Part shown: piece by piece, positions 8,139-17,036 of the stretch
Numbering within the stretch: position 1 is the stretch's first letter
Layout: each line of letters begins with the position of its first letter
Assembly: GCA_020439745.1 (NCBI GenBank)
Contig: JAGQSC010000028.1
Location: 1-55,191, forward strand
DNA: 55,191 bases
Reading direction: 5' to 3'
Origin: Acidobacteriota bacterium
GTDB taxonomy: Bacteria > Acidobacteriota > Holophagae > Acanthopleuribacterales > Acanthopleuribacteraceae
Notes under the pieces: generated by a model
Seen by the model: the letters and a program-made list of their open reading frames with translations, nothing else
Told to the model about the DNA's origin: nothing
Database searches by the model: none
Translations under genes and position numbers: made by a program

Positions 8139-8223
8139 GTCACGCCCTTACAGGGCTTGTTTCCCTTTGATTTCCTAACCCAGGGCTGCGCCCTGGGCTG
8201 CCATGTATGGCCCTGTCATGGCC
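8139..8223 (+). repeat. Palindromic intergenic repeat, copy C
   Basis: It has the same three palindromes as copy A (gcccttacagggc, cccagggctgcgccctggg, ggccctgtcatggcc). Like copy A it runs straight into rhs sequence at the FTYT codons. The 156 bases before it (7983-8138) hold nothing I can identify. Confidence 0.85.
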
Positions 8224-8225
8224 AT

Positions 8226-8343
8226 GGTTTACCTACACTTTTGGGCCCGCGGGGAACCGGCGCGACCGATCACAGCGGTTGCGTGATGCACACCGCCTAC
8301 GACGATCTGGGTCGCCTCACCCGCGACGACATTGGATATCCAA
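8226..8343 (+). pseudogene. Frameshifted scrap of a third rhs core
   Basis: It encodes FTYTFGPAGNR in one frame, then after a small deletion ATDHSG...HTAYDDLGRLTRDDI in another. This matches the first gene's FTYTLGPAGNRLSVTDHTG...LYRLTREDI. It is more diverged than the other two copies, lacks both ends, and cannot be functional. It is directly preceded by palindromic repeat copy C. Confidence 0.75.
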
Positions 8344-8428
8344 CGTTAATTTCAAGGAATGGTGCGTCCGCTGGCAGCAGTCCATGTTACATTGCTCTCG
8401 AAAAATGATTGGAATTAGGAGTTAACCG

Positions 8429-8812
8429 TTGAAATTGATGGCCAAGTATTCGGATCATGCCTATGCCTTCATGCGAATTATTGCCGGCTTCATGTTCTCA
8501 TTCCACGGCGCACAAAAGATATTAGGGATCATGACGGACAGTCAACCCGCGCTCTTCTCACAGGGTTGGTTTGGCGGCATCATCGAGTTGGTGGGCGGCG
8601 TGCTGATCATGCTCGGCTTCTATTCCCGTTGGGCGGCCTTTGTCTGCAGTGGCACCATGGCGGTCGCCTATTTCCAATTCCACTGGAAATTTCAAATGGG
8701 TGCTGCCTTCTTCCCAACCATCAACCAAGGAGAACTAGCGGTACTCTATTGTTTCGTCTTCTTGTTGATATGCACGAAGGGTGGTGTGAAGTGGTGCCTC
8801 AACAAGAAATGA
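8429..8812 (+). CDS. DoxX family membrane protein
   Basis: This 127-residue integral membrane protein has about four transmembrane helices. It shows DoxX-type features: RIIAGFMFSFHGAQKI, the glycine-rich GGIIELVGGVLIMLGF helix and a C-terminal AVLYCFVFLLICTKGG segment. DoxX proteins are small inner-membrane proteins linked to redox or sulfur/thiosulfate metabolism; the role here is unknown. The start is a TTG at 8429, seven bases after AGGAG (8417-8421); the ATG at 8438 is an alternative. It appears monocistronic. Confidence 0.85.
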   Translation: MKLMAKYSDHAYAFMRIIAGFMFSFHGAQKILGIMTDSQPALFSQGWFGGIIELVGGVLIMLGFYSRWAAFVCSGTMAVAYFQFHWKFQMGAAFFPTINQGELAVLYCFVFLLICTKGGVKWCLNKK

Positions 8813-8830
8813 CGCGGGTGAGTTGCAGTC

Positions 8831-8881
8831 CCTAACCCAGGGCGAGTGCCTGGCTGCCATGTACGGCCCTGTCAGGGCCAT
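8831..8881 (+). repeat. Palindromic intergenic repeat, copy D (partial)
   Basis: The first palindrome is missing and the second decayed (cccagggcgagtgcctgg), but gctgccatgt and ggccctgtcagggcc are intact. It lies in the space between doxX and the K+ uptake operon; I see nothing else in 8813-9006. Confidence 0.75.
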
Positions 8882-9006
8882 TGGCATCGCAGAATTACAT
8901 GTTGGAGCCGGCGGAACAGGTTAAACGCCTTGGCCAACTGAGATACGTTCTAACCTGATGTTTTGAAAATAGGCAGGAGCGAACGTTGGGGAGATATTAT
9001 GTGGAA

Positions 9007-9891
9007 TCACGGGCGCAGGCGAATCATGCGAATCTCGTTCGTCAGCTCGGTGATGTCGAGCTTGCCCTCGTCTGACTTGATCATCTCCACCATGTCGTGA
9101 ACCAGGCCTGCACCCTGCTTGTTGGATGCCAAGACCCGGTCCTTTGAGTCCATCAACCAGACCGGTTGCATTTCCCGATCCAAAAGTGCATTGAGTGCTG
9201 CCCTTTCTTCGCGCACAAGTTGATGGTCCATAGCGCTAGTTTTTCGAATGCGCTGATCCATGAGTTGGTTGAGGGTTCCGCCGATCACGGCAAACTCATA
9301 GGGCACCCGATGGGCTTCGAATCGTTGGAACTTGTCGCCAGACTGATGGGCCCGAGCCAAATCGACCAGTCGGTGTATGGGTCGCAGGAGCCGATAACCC
9401 GTCCGTCGTACCATGAGCAAACTGAAGACCACCGCTAGCATCGCCAGACCCACCATGGCCCAAGCACCGGCGAAGGCCAATCGCTTGGCGTGTGAATCGG
9501 CTTCGTGCATGGTTTTGCGATTGATATCCACCAACTCTCGCAGCGCATTCAACGCCAAATCGATCTGAGCCGGGCTCTGAACGCCTTTCATGTGGAACTC
9601 GCGCAAGAATTCGATGATCGCCTGCTCTTCGGGTTCCGTAATGTTTCGTTCCGCACGATCCAAGGCCTCGCCAAAAGCCGTGTACACTTCCGCAGGCCAG
9701 GCATCGGTATGGTGCCCCGCAAGGATGTGAACCATGTCTTCGGCTGCAACCAGGGAGTAGTCGTTCTCGGCAAGGATCATCTCGATCGCCGGCGCGGTGC
9801 GTTCGACCAACCAGATGGCACTGGTCGCGGTGACAAATTGAAGACCGAGCAACACGAAGATGACGAGCCGAATTTCCGTCCGGATTTGCAT
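9007..9891 (-). CDS. HAMP-type membrane sensor protein without kinase domain, linked to trkA/trkH
   Basis: This 294-residue protein has an N-terminal membrane segment (residues about 9-27), a helical periplasmic region of about 120 residues, and a second membrane segment (about 143-162, AGAWAMVGLAMLAVVFSLLMV). A HAMP-like stretch follows (RRTGYRLLRPIHRLVDLARA), then a coiled region and a short PAS-like tail (REMQPVWLMDSKDRVLASN). It stops where a histidine kinase or cyclase domain would begin. AAGGAG precedes the ATG, two bases after the trkA stop, so it is translated with the K+ transporter genes. It may sense turgor or redox state for them, which is inference. Confidence 0.7.
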   Translation of the reverse strand: MQIRTEIRLVIFVLLGLQFVTATSAIWLVERTAPAIEMILAENDYSLVAAEDMVHILAGHHTDAWPAEVYTAFGEALDRAERNITEPEEQAIIEFLREFHMKGVQSPAQIDLALNALRELVDINRKTMHEADSHAKRLAFAGAWAMVGLAMLAVVFSLLMVRRTGYRLLRPIHRLVDLARAHQSGDKFQRFEAHRVPYEFAVIGGTLNQLMDQRIRKTSAMDHQLVREERAALNALLDREMQPVWLMDSKDRVLASNKQGAGLVHDMVEMIKSDEGKLDITELTNEIRMIRLRP

Positions 9892-9893
9892 GT

Positions 9894-10559
9894 CTATTGC
9901 TCCTTGAGTAACGCACGTGTGGATCCAGGACGACCCACCACCAGAAGCGATTCCTGCTCATTCAGGGGCCGTTCGGGACCAGGAAGGGCGATATGCTCCA
10001 CACCTTCCTCCACGGTCTTGATACCCAGCACCATGATTCCGTACTGCTTGGGCAGTTTCAGTTCGGCCAGGGTGCGATTGGCCATGAATGGCAGCACCTT
10101 CATCTCGGTGATCACCAGGTTCTCGCTGAGGGGAATTTCTTCCAGCAGGCCTTGGTGTGCCAGTCTCTTGGCATAACGCTCTCCAAACTCCTGCTCAGGG
10201 TTCACGACCTCGTGGGCACCCACCAGTTGAAGAATACGTTCCAGCAGGCGGTCGGTAGCTCTGGCGACAATGAAGGGGCAGCCGAGCTGACGTAACAGCG
10301 CCGTGACGATTATGGACCCCTCCCGCGACTCATTGCCAATGGCACTTATGGCCATGTCACGGGCGCCGGGGTTCAGGGCTGCCAACGTTTGCTCATCGGT
10401 CGCATCGGCACAGATGGCTCGGACGGCATAGGAACTGGCTTCCTGAACAAGTTCCTGACGTCGGTCTACCACGATCACTTCCACGCCTTCTGAGGTCAAA
10501 GAACGTGCGACCGCCGAACCGAACTGTCCCAACCCAATCACAATGGCTTGTTTTTTCAT
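9894..10559 (-). CDS. Trk/Ktr potassium uptake regulatory subunit (TrkA/KtrA)
   Basis: This 221-residue cytoplasmic protein has an N-terminal RCK/TrkA-N Rossmann domain (VIGLGQFGSAVARSL, then VIVVDRR at the end of the second strand, which favours NAD/ATP binding) and a C-terminal TrkA-C domain from about residue 135. It forms a ring under the membrane channel and gates K+ flux by nucleotide binding. The start at 10559 has GGGAG upstream; the longer frame to 10616 runs back over the trkH 3' end. It is 13 bp behind trkH and 2 bp before the membrane sensor gene. Confidence 0.92.
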   Translation of the reverse strand: MKKQAIVIGLGQFGSAVARSLTSEGVEVIVVDRRQELVQEASSYAVRAICADATDEQTLAALNPGARDMAISAIGNESREGSIIVTALLRQLGCPFIVARATDRLLERILQLVGAHEVVNPEQEFGERYAKRLAHQGLLEEIPLSENLVITEMKVLPFMANRTLAELKLPKQYGIMVLGIKTVEEGVEHIALPGPERPLNEQESLLVVGRPGSTRALLKEQ

Positions 10560-10572
10560 TGCAGACTCCCTA

Positions 10573-12642
10573 TTAACCCACGTCCAGATCTGTTTCGGGC
10601 AGGACCATAGGCGCATGCCCCCTAGATTTACTTGGCAGCACCAATAAAAGTGTCAAAGGCCCGACCCGCCCTGCAAACATGGCTGTCATGATAATGATCT
10701 TGCCGATTTCATCCAAGCGAGCAGTTCCACCCAATGACAGTCCCACGGTACCCAATGCTGAAACCGTTTCAAAGAAGCCTACCTCCATGGACATATCTTG
10801 TGTGAGCAAGATACCCACAAAGAAGAACGCGACGGCAACCAGACCAAGCACGGTAACGGTGGCCGCGCGAAACACGGTCGCGGATCGGATTTGGTACCCG
10901 TAAAAACTGATGTGGTCCCGACCCTGGAAAGCAGCACGAATCAGTAAAATCAGAACCGCAATGGTCGTGGTCTTGATGCCCCCAGCCGTAGAAGCAGGAC
11001 TACCCCCAATGAACATGAGTGGCAGCATCAAGACGTAGGTTGCTGGCGCTACAGTCGTTAAATCCACTGAGTTGAATCCCGCCGTCCGCAGGGTCGCCGA
11101 CTGAAAGAAGGCATTGGCCACACGATCGCCAAATCCCATCCCCGCCAAGGAGTTACGTGTTTCGAACACCGAAAAACCTACGAACCCTATGGCCAGCAAG
11201 ATACCTGCGGTCACGAGAATGAGTTTGGATTGTGCGGCTAGTCGCTCACCCAGGGGAAGCCGTATCAGATTCAAAATGACCAAGGGGCCCAGCCCGCCAA
11301 GGATGATCAAACAAGCTACCGTACTTAACAAAACAGGATCGCCGTTGTAGGGAACCAAGCTATCGCTCTGAAGGGCAAAACCGGCGTTGCAGAACGCTGA
11401 AATCGACGTAAAGGTGGCACGCCAAATGGCTTGGCCCCAGGCATCACCATGAGCGCGAAACAAGAACGTCAACAGCAAGGCTCCGGAACTCTCACAGACT
11501 ATGGTAACCGTAAACACGTTGCGAATAATGCTGCGTATGGCGCTGTGACTGGATGTGTTCAACAACGAGGCCGCAGTTAACTCATAGCGCATGCTCAACC
11601 GCCGTCCCAGAATCAAGAGCGCAGCCGTTGAAAACGTCATGATCCCCAAGCCACCCAGTTGGATGAGCAGCAAGATTACGGCTTCCCCAAATGACGTGAA
11701 CGCCACTGGCGTATCCAAAACGGCTAGACCGGTCACGCAAATGGCGCTAATTGATGTGAAAAGGCCATCCAACAAATGGTGGGCCGATCCCGTGTCTGAG
11801 GCGATGGGCAAGGACAAGACGACGCCGCCCACCACACCTCCCAACAAGAAGGTTACCACCAGTGCCTTGGCGGGATCCTCAAAGATGACGAGCATCCAAT
11901 TGTCATCTTCCATCTGTTCATGGACGGGTAGACCATAGCGAATGTGCCGCGACCACCACAAAATCACGAGCATTGCAGGAACGATCAGCAAAGTTGGTTG
12001 TGCCCTACTGATCAGAGGCAAAAGGCACAGCAGCCAAAGCATGGCCTTGAGAAAAAGGTGCCTCTTGATGTCCTGTCGCCAGAGCGACCAAGCCACACTG
12101 AGCGCGGCACCTGTCAAGGCATATCGAGCCGGCCAGCCAGAAGCATCTTCAACGAGACACAGCACCCAAAGTGCGACAAGACCCCAAGCGCTGGCCGTCA
12201 CATGCGGTGGCGGTGTGGGATTGGCCTCATTGAGATGACGCACGTTGAACCAGCCCCACAACGAACAGAGGTACAGTGAAACAGCTGTTAACGTGAACAT
12301 GCAGATCAGTGGTTTATGTAGCTGGAACGACAGATACAGGCAGGTTTCGGCAAGTATCAAGAATGTGGTGAGGGGTCGATGGCTGGGCCGTAAGTTGCGT
12401 CGGTTCCCCACAATAGCCACTGTGATCACCGCTAATCCCGACAATAGCCAAACGGCTACGACTTGGCTTGGACGCACAGGAGCCAACGCACGCAGCATGG
12501 CGGGTGCCGCATCCAGGACAAAGAGCCAAGACAAAGCTTGGCTCAACCCTATCAACACCGATGGGACTTGAGCCGTCTCGCTTTTCTCTGATGATCGAAC
12601 TTGTTGGGCACTCAACTCGGTATGGCTCCCGCTGCAACGCAA
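10573..12642 (-). CDS. Trk/Ktr potassium transporter membrane subunit with N-terminal extension
   Basis: The C-terminal ~440 residues are a TrkH/KtrB channel with four recognisable filter loops: SAICVTGLA, SAFCNAGFA, TLRTAGFN and ALGTVGLS. At 689 residues it is about 200 longer than usual. The extra N-terminal part holds several hydrophobic segments, an architecture seen in some TrkH-like proteins. It imports K+ with the TrkA subunit encoded next. The start is uncertain: the frame opens with a TTG at 12642 without a clear ribosome site; a TTG at 12615 lies ten bases after CGGGAG. Confidence 0.9.
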   Translation of the reverse strand: MRCSGSHTELSAQQVRSSEKSETAQVPSVLIGLSQALSWLFVLDAAPAMLRALAPVRPSQVVAVWLLSGLAVITVAIVGNRRNLRPSHRPLTTFLILAETCLYLSFQLHKPLICMFTLTAVSLYLCSLWGWFNVRHLNEANPTPPPHVTASAWGLVALWVLCLVEDASGWPARYALTGAALSVAWSLWRQDIKRHLFLKAMLWLLCLLPLISRAQPTLLIVPAMLVILWWSRHIRYGLPVHEQMEDDNWMLVIFEDPAKALVVTFLLGGVVGGVVLSLPIASDTGSAHHLLDGLFTSISAICVTGLAVLDTPVAFTSFGEAVILLLIQLGGLGIMTFSTAALLILGRRLSMRYELTAASLLNTSSHSAIRSIIRNVFTVTIVCESSGALLLTFLFRAHGDAWGQAIWRATFTSISAFCNAGFALQSDSLVPYNGDPVLLSTVACLIILGGLGPLVILNLIRLPLGERLAAQSKLILVTAGILLAIGFVGFSVFETRNSLAGMGFGDRVANAFFQSATLRTAGFNSVDLTTVAPATYVLMLPLMFIGGSPASTAGGIKTTTIAVLILLIRAAFQGRDHISFYGYQIRSATVFRAATVTVLGLVAVAFFFVGILLTQDMSMEVGFFETVSALGTVGLSLGGTARLDEIGKIIIMTAMFAGRVGPLTLLLVLPSKSRGHAPMVLPETDLDVG

Positions 12643-12752
12643 CTAGCAGATTACTTGATCAGGGGCGCAATGCCAAAGGTTGATCCTATATTCCCGGCAG
12701 GGTTGCCTGCAACCTATCATCATCGTTTAGGGGTTCCATGCTGTTAGACAAG

Positions 12753-12779
12753 AAAAAGGGAGGCAGTGGCCTCCCCTTT
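12753..12779 (-). terminator. Rho-independent terminator after the exported-protein gene
   Basis: A gggaggc-agtg-gcctccc hairpin is flanked by an A run on the plus strand, which is a TTTTT run when read on the minus strand. It lies 18 bp after the stop of the gene ending at 12797 and separates that gene from the K+ uptake operon. Confidence 0.8.
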
Positions 12780-12796
12780 CGATGGGGTGGCTGCGC

Positions 12797-13582
12797 TTAA
12801 TTCAAGTAGTAGATTCTCCCACCCTTGAGCGAGGTTTGGGCGCCCCCACTGGCGCCGAACAGCAATGCTTGATCACTGCGAACGGTGTAATCCATGGCGT
12901 GGAAGAGACGCGTCAGGCCATTGGGCGTGACATCCTGATAGGTGAAGAACAGGTCATCTGCGGATTTCGCCTCAAACAGATACTCGAATTGGGCGAACAT
13001 TTGAATACCCGAAACGCCATCACCCACATAGGAGAACTCGGCAAACAGGACACGAGCACCCACGGGAAGGTGGGGGTTGATTAAGGCATAGTTGGTGAGT
13101 CCGATGGTGAAACCATATTGTTGGTCCCACTGCACCATATTGTCACGGTGTTCAATTTCAAACGCGTTGAAAGAATAGCTTTCCAACGGTTGAGAGCTGA
13201 ACTTGGCACCGTTTTCGCCCTCAATTTCCCAGCGCTCATTGTCGATCGCGCGCAGGAACATATCGGAACCTTGATCGGTAACCGTGGCTGAATCCAAATC
13301 AACCGCGTAGGTCATATTTGGCCAAAGCCACTGGTCTGATTGAATATGGATGCCTTCCCAGGTCACCACATTCAGATTTTCAATGCGGAAGATGCTGCCT
13401 TCGCGAATGGCCACAAAGGTGGCGGTATTGCCTTCCGAAGTGATGCAGGTGATGAGGTGTTCGTGTACAGCGCTGCCCGGAAGCGATGGGCTGAACACAA
13501 GGCGTTTGTGTGATGGGTTGGGACGTTGAGCTGCACAAAACAGTGCAAAGAAGAGAAATAAGAATGAAACGTGTTTTTTCAT
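12797..13582 (-). CDS. Exported protein of unknown function
   Basis: This 261-residue protein begins with a clear signal peptide (MKKHVSFLFLFFALFCAA). The ATG at 13582 has GGAGG upstream and is preferred over the frame opening at 13624. The mature part is rich in beta-type sequence and aromatic residues, without a motif I recognise. It has few cysteines and no further membrane segment. It follows the LolD-like ATPase gene by 87 bp, so it may be the last gene of that operon or have its own promoter. Confidence 0.75.
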   Translation of the reverse strand: MKKHVSFLFLFFALFCAAQRPNPSHKRLVFSPSLPGSAVHEHLITCITSEGNTATFVAIREGSIFRIENLNVVTWEGIHIQSDQWLWPNMTYAVDLDSATVTDQGSDMFLRAIDNERWEIEGENGAKFSSQPLESYSFNAFEIEHRDNMVQWDQQYGFTIGLTNYALINPHLPVGARVLFAEFSYVGDGVSGIQMFAQFEYLFEAKSADDLFFTYQDVTPNGLTRLFHAMDYTVRSDQALLFGASGGAQTSLKGGRIYYLN

Positions 13583-13669
13583 GGTGAACCTCCGAATGTT
13601 TACGTTCACCAAGCATCGCGTCACGAGACAGACAAACGTGACAGGTCAGGCGCCCTATTGTGTCGGAGA

Positions 13670-14332
13670 TCACATGGGTACGAAGCTACCGCCACTCAAA
13701 CGCACTTGCCGTTGGCAACGCTGTGCCATTTCTGGACTATGCGTGACCATAATCATCACAGCCTCGCCCTGCACTTCCAACAAGAGATCGGCTACAAGCG
13801 TCGCCGTTTCCTGGTCCAGGTTACCGGTCGGTTCATCGCACAACAACACGGAGGGTCGGTTAATCAAGGCTCGCGCAATGGCGGTGCGTTGGCGTTCGCC
13901 TCCAGAGAGTTGTGTTGGGAAATGGCCCAGCCGGTCGCCTAACCCCACCCTTTCAAGCAGTTTCCGCGCATCGTCAGGCGTAGCACGATTGCTCTTTTGA
14001 GCCAAGGTAGGGAGCAGAGTGTTTTCGAGTACCGTGAACTGGGGCAGCAAATGATGGTCTTGAAACACAAAGCCAATGTTTTGGTTTCTGAACAGGGCGC
14101 GACCCTGCTCGTTCAGGCTGAACGGATCGACGCCATCAAATTGGACAGAGCCAGAAGTAGGTGTATCCAACACACCCACAATGTGCAGGAAGCTGCTCTT
14201 ACCCGATCCAGATGGACCCATCACCGCCACCGAATCACCTGCCTCCATGATCAAATCCACATCGCGTAGCACTTGAATCGGACCTGTGGGTCCCGTGAAC
14301 TGCTTGCGCAGATCGTTGATTTCCAGTTTCAT
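13670..14332 (-). CDS. ABC transporter ATP-binding protein (LolD/MacB-like)
   Basis: This 220-residue cytoplasmic ATPase has Walker A GPSGSGKSS at residues 39-47, a Q-loop in VFQDHHLLPQ, the signature LSGGERQRTAIARAL, Walker B VLLCDEPTGNLD and the H-loop in VTHSPE. The DEPTGNLD form and overall length are typical of the LolD/MacB/FtsE group. No permease gene is adjacent, so the partner must be elsewhere. Its ATG overlaps the stop of the glycosyltransferase gene (ATGA, 14329-14332). Confidence 0.9.
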   Translation of the reverse strand: MKLEINDLRKQFTGPTGPIQVLRDVDLIMEAGDSVAVMGPSGSGKSSFLHIVGVLDTPTSGSVQFDGVDPFSLNEQGRALFRNQNIGFVFQDHHLLPQFTVLENTLLPTLAQKSNRATPDDARKLLERVGLGDRLGHFPTQLSGGERQRTAIARALINRPSVLLCDEPTGNLDQETATLVADLLLEVQGEAVMIMVTHSPEMAQRCQRQVRLSGGSFVPM

Positions 14333-15603
14333 TCCCTACCTCCCATCACATCCTCATACACCGCCGACATGCCTCGAGCCATGGCCTCAAGCGAGTAAGA
14401 CTCTGCAGCAGATGCCGCTGCGGCAGCACCCATGGAAGCCCGTATGGCCGGATCACGGGCCAGCTCCACAATGGCAGTCACCAACGCATCGTGGTTCAAG
14501 GGTTCCACCAAAAGGCCACCGCCTTTTTGTAGCAGTTCAGGGAACACACCATGCCGCGGGAGTATGACAGGGAGACCACTGGCCATGGATTCCATCACGC
14601 TCAGCCCTTTAGGTTCGCGGTAGCGTGTGGGCAATGCCATCATGGTCAACTCGCCCAGGAACGATCTTTTTTGAGCCAAGTCCAGCTCCCCATGAAATTG
14701 CGTCGATGATTGCAGTCCCATCGCCGCGATCTTCTGGCGTTGCTCGTCCACATACTGCCTGTCTTTCTGTGCCACGTAGCCACCCACCCGCAGTGTCAAC
14801 TCTTGCACATGCTGTTTGGCCTCTATGAAAGCGTCCACCAACAGGTCCAGTCCTTTTTCGGGTGACTGGCGCGCAAAAAAGCCCAGGATCGGTTGATCAT
14901 GGCGCATCACCTTTGCATGCGAATCCACACCCAAAGACACCACATCAATGTCAGCGCGATCAAATCCCACATGTTCAGCCATGAAATCGGCATAAAAGGT
15001 GGCCGTGGCGATCAGTCGGTCTATGCCTTTGGCTTTTGTGCGTAGCAACTCGAACACGCGACTCTTATAAGGTTCAATCAGGTCGTCCAGGAACAGGTCT
15101 TCGCCCTGAAGCGAGCAAACGACCCTACAGTTCAACGACCGTTTCAACGCCACCCCCACACCCAAGAACATGGAATTGGTGATGTGGACCAAGTCAGGTC
15201 TGAAATGATCTTGCAACCAACTGGCCAACTGATTCAGGTCATGACTGTGTGGCCCCTCAAGGCCCAGCAACATGGATTCGGTGAGCGAACCCAAATCTTC
15301 CGCCTTGGTTCGATCACTGAATTTGGATACCGCGCGTAGCAGCATCGGACGATCCAACATCCACCGCATGAACCCAGGTGCTTTGCGCCAGCGCGGGCTC
15401 TTCTGATCGAGGAAGGCGTTAATCCCACCAAGGAACACCCGCTGGTTGCTGAAATTCTTCACATCCGTCCGTGTAGGCGTGTAAGTGGGCAACAACACGA
15501 CATCGTGCCCCAATTTCGTCAATGCGCCTGCAAGCGCATTGTCGTTGATACAGCTGCCGCAGTACATGCCGGCAGCGCCCGCCGTAATGTAAGCAACCTT
15601 CAT
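14329..15603 (-). CDS. Glycosyltransferase, GT4 family
   Basis: This 424-residue protein has the two-domain GT-B form. The N-terminal MKVAYITAGAAGMYCGSCIN has the glycine-rich acceptor loop, and the C-terminal domain carries PILGFFARQSPEKGLDLLVDAF and the E-x7-E donor motif (EPKGLSVMESMASG). Such enzymes move a sugar from a nucleotide donor to a lipid, glycan or metabolite; the acceptor is unknown. The start overlaps the symporter stop by one base (TGATG-type). It lies in the nine-gene run. Confidence 0.88.
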   Translation of the reverse strand: MKVAYITAGAAGMYCGSCINDNALAGALTKLGHDVVLLPTYTPTRTDVKNFSNQRVFLGGINAFLDQKSPRWRKAPGFMRWMLDRPMLLRAVSKFSDRTKAEDLGSLTESMLLGLEGPHSHDLNQLASWLQDHFRPDLVHITNSMFLGVGVALKRSLNCRVVCSLQGEDLFLDDLIEPYKSRVFELLRTKAKGIDRLIATATFYADFMAEHVGFDRADIDVVSLGVDSHAKVMRHDQPILGFFARQSPEKGLDLLVDAFIEAKQHVQELTLRVGGYVAQKDRQYVDEQRQKIAAMGLQSSTQFHGELDLAQKRSFLGELTMMALPTRYREPKGLSVMESMASGLPVILPRHGVFPELLQKGGGLLVEPLNHDALVTAIVELARDPAIRASMGAAAAASAAESYSLEAMARGMSAVYEDVMGGRE

Positions 15604-17036
15604 CAGTGATCACTTTGAGCGTTGGGAAAAAAGAAGCTGCCTAAGACCATGGACAAACTCGAAGTGACGGTTAAGACCACTACGGGCATCAGACCAAAAA
15701 CGGTATATCCCGGAATCTTGCCCGCTTGAATGTAGAAGTAAACCCAGCCTACGACTACCGTCAGAAGACATAGCCAAGCCCCTACTCTGCTACTGCGCTT
15801 CCAATACAAGGCCGCAATGACCAACGGAATCAACGCTGCAAAACCGGTGAACGACCAAATACCCAACTTGAAAATGCTGCGTTGAACCACCAGCGATAAA
15901 AGATAGGTGACCGTTAGTACCAACAATACAAAGGCCCGACCCACCATTACTTGCTGTTTTTCAGACATCTTGTCGTGCAGTCCATAATGGCGCACCACGT
16001 CATGGGTGAACATGGTGCCAAGTGACAGTGATTGAGAGTCCAATGACGACATAATCGCCGCAAACACGCCAGCCGCAAGAAGGCCTCCCAACAAGCCGGG
16101 CGCGTGGAGACTCACCATGCGCACCAATACCGAATTGGCGGCAGGACCTTGTAGGCCGGGAAAATCAACCACGCCCAATACGCCCAACAACACGCTCGGT
16201 ATCCAAACCACCGCGATACAAACGGGATAAAAAATGACCGTCGACTTGAAAGCCTTTCCGGACTTTGCCGTAAGCCAATGCATAAACATGTGGGGAAACA
16301 TGCCGACCGACAGCGGCACAAAGGTGTAACTGATCACTTTCACCCAACTGAGCTTTTCCCCACGTATCAACAGATCAGGCGATACTCCGGCTACCTTCTG
16401 CATGGCAGATTCAAGCCCACCCATTCTTTGACTGACCACCCAAAACGTAGCAACCCCAATCAATCCGAACACAAGGGTCTGGAAGGTATTCACCCACGCG
16501 GTTCCCCTCAGCCCGCCAGAACACACATAGATAGCGATGACCACGCAAACAAGTAATCCACCCATCCATTGGGGCACCTGCTGCTCCGTAATTTCGGACA
16601 GCGTAATTCCAGCACCCATCACACCAATCAACAGATAGGGAATCATGAGTGCCACTAACACCAGAAACAATGCCAGACCAAATCGATCATCACCGTAGCG
16701 ATGCCGGAAAAATTGAACCTGAGTGAGAAAGCCCTGTTCCTTGCCGATCCGCCAGATACGCGTGCCCACCACAAAAAACACGACCGGCACCACAAAGGCT
16801 GAACTAGAGGCCATCAGGGCAAAAACACCCACCCCGGAATGGTAGGCTTCTCCGGAAGCGCCCAAAATGGCAAAGGCAGTCATATGCGTGCCAAACAGCG
16901 ACATCAGCAATACGAATGCGCCGATGGAACGGCTGGCCACAAAGTAGTCCTCGCCGGTACCCCGTAACAAGCGGTTGGCTACAAGGCCTATACTGGCCAC
17001 CAAAATCAAATACCCAATGATTGCTCCGAGGATCAA
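15603..17036 (-). CDS. Sodium:solute symporter family transporter
   Basis: This 477-residue protein has about 12-13 membrane helices. SSS-family features include DYFVASRSIGAFVLLMSLFG near the N-terminus, the GGLRGTAWVNTFQTLVFG segment and the MSSLDSQSLSLGTMFTHDV helix. It imports an organic solute, often a carboxylate, with Na+; the substrate cannot be read from the sequence. It follows a DUF3311 gene with a 4-bp overlap, a standard pairing for one SSS subgroup. Confidence 0.9.
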   Translation of the reverse strand: MILGAIIGYLILVASIGLVANRLLRGTGEDYFVASRSIGAFVLLMSLFGTHMTAFAILGASGEAYHSGVGVFALMASSSAFVVPVVFFVVGTRIWRIGKEQGFLTQVQFFRHRYGDDRFGLALFLVLVALMIPYLLIGVMGAGITLSEITEQQVPQWMGGLLVCVVIAIYVCSGGLRGTAWVNTFQTLVFGLIGVATFWVVSQRMGGLESAMQKVAGVSPDLLIRGEKLSWVKVISYTFVPLSVGMFPHMFMHWLTAKSGKAFKSTVIFYPVCIAVVWIPSVLLGVLGVVDFPGLQGPAANSVLVRMVSLHAPGLLGGLLAAGVFAAIMSSLDSQSLSLGTMFTHDVVRHYGLHDKMSEKQQVMVGRAFVLLVLTVTYLLSLVVQRSIFKLGIWSFTGFAALIPLVIAALYWKRSSRVGAWLCLLTVVVGWVYFYIQAGKIPGYTVFGLMPVVVLTVTSSLSMVLGSFFFPNAQSDH

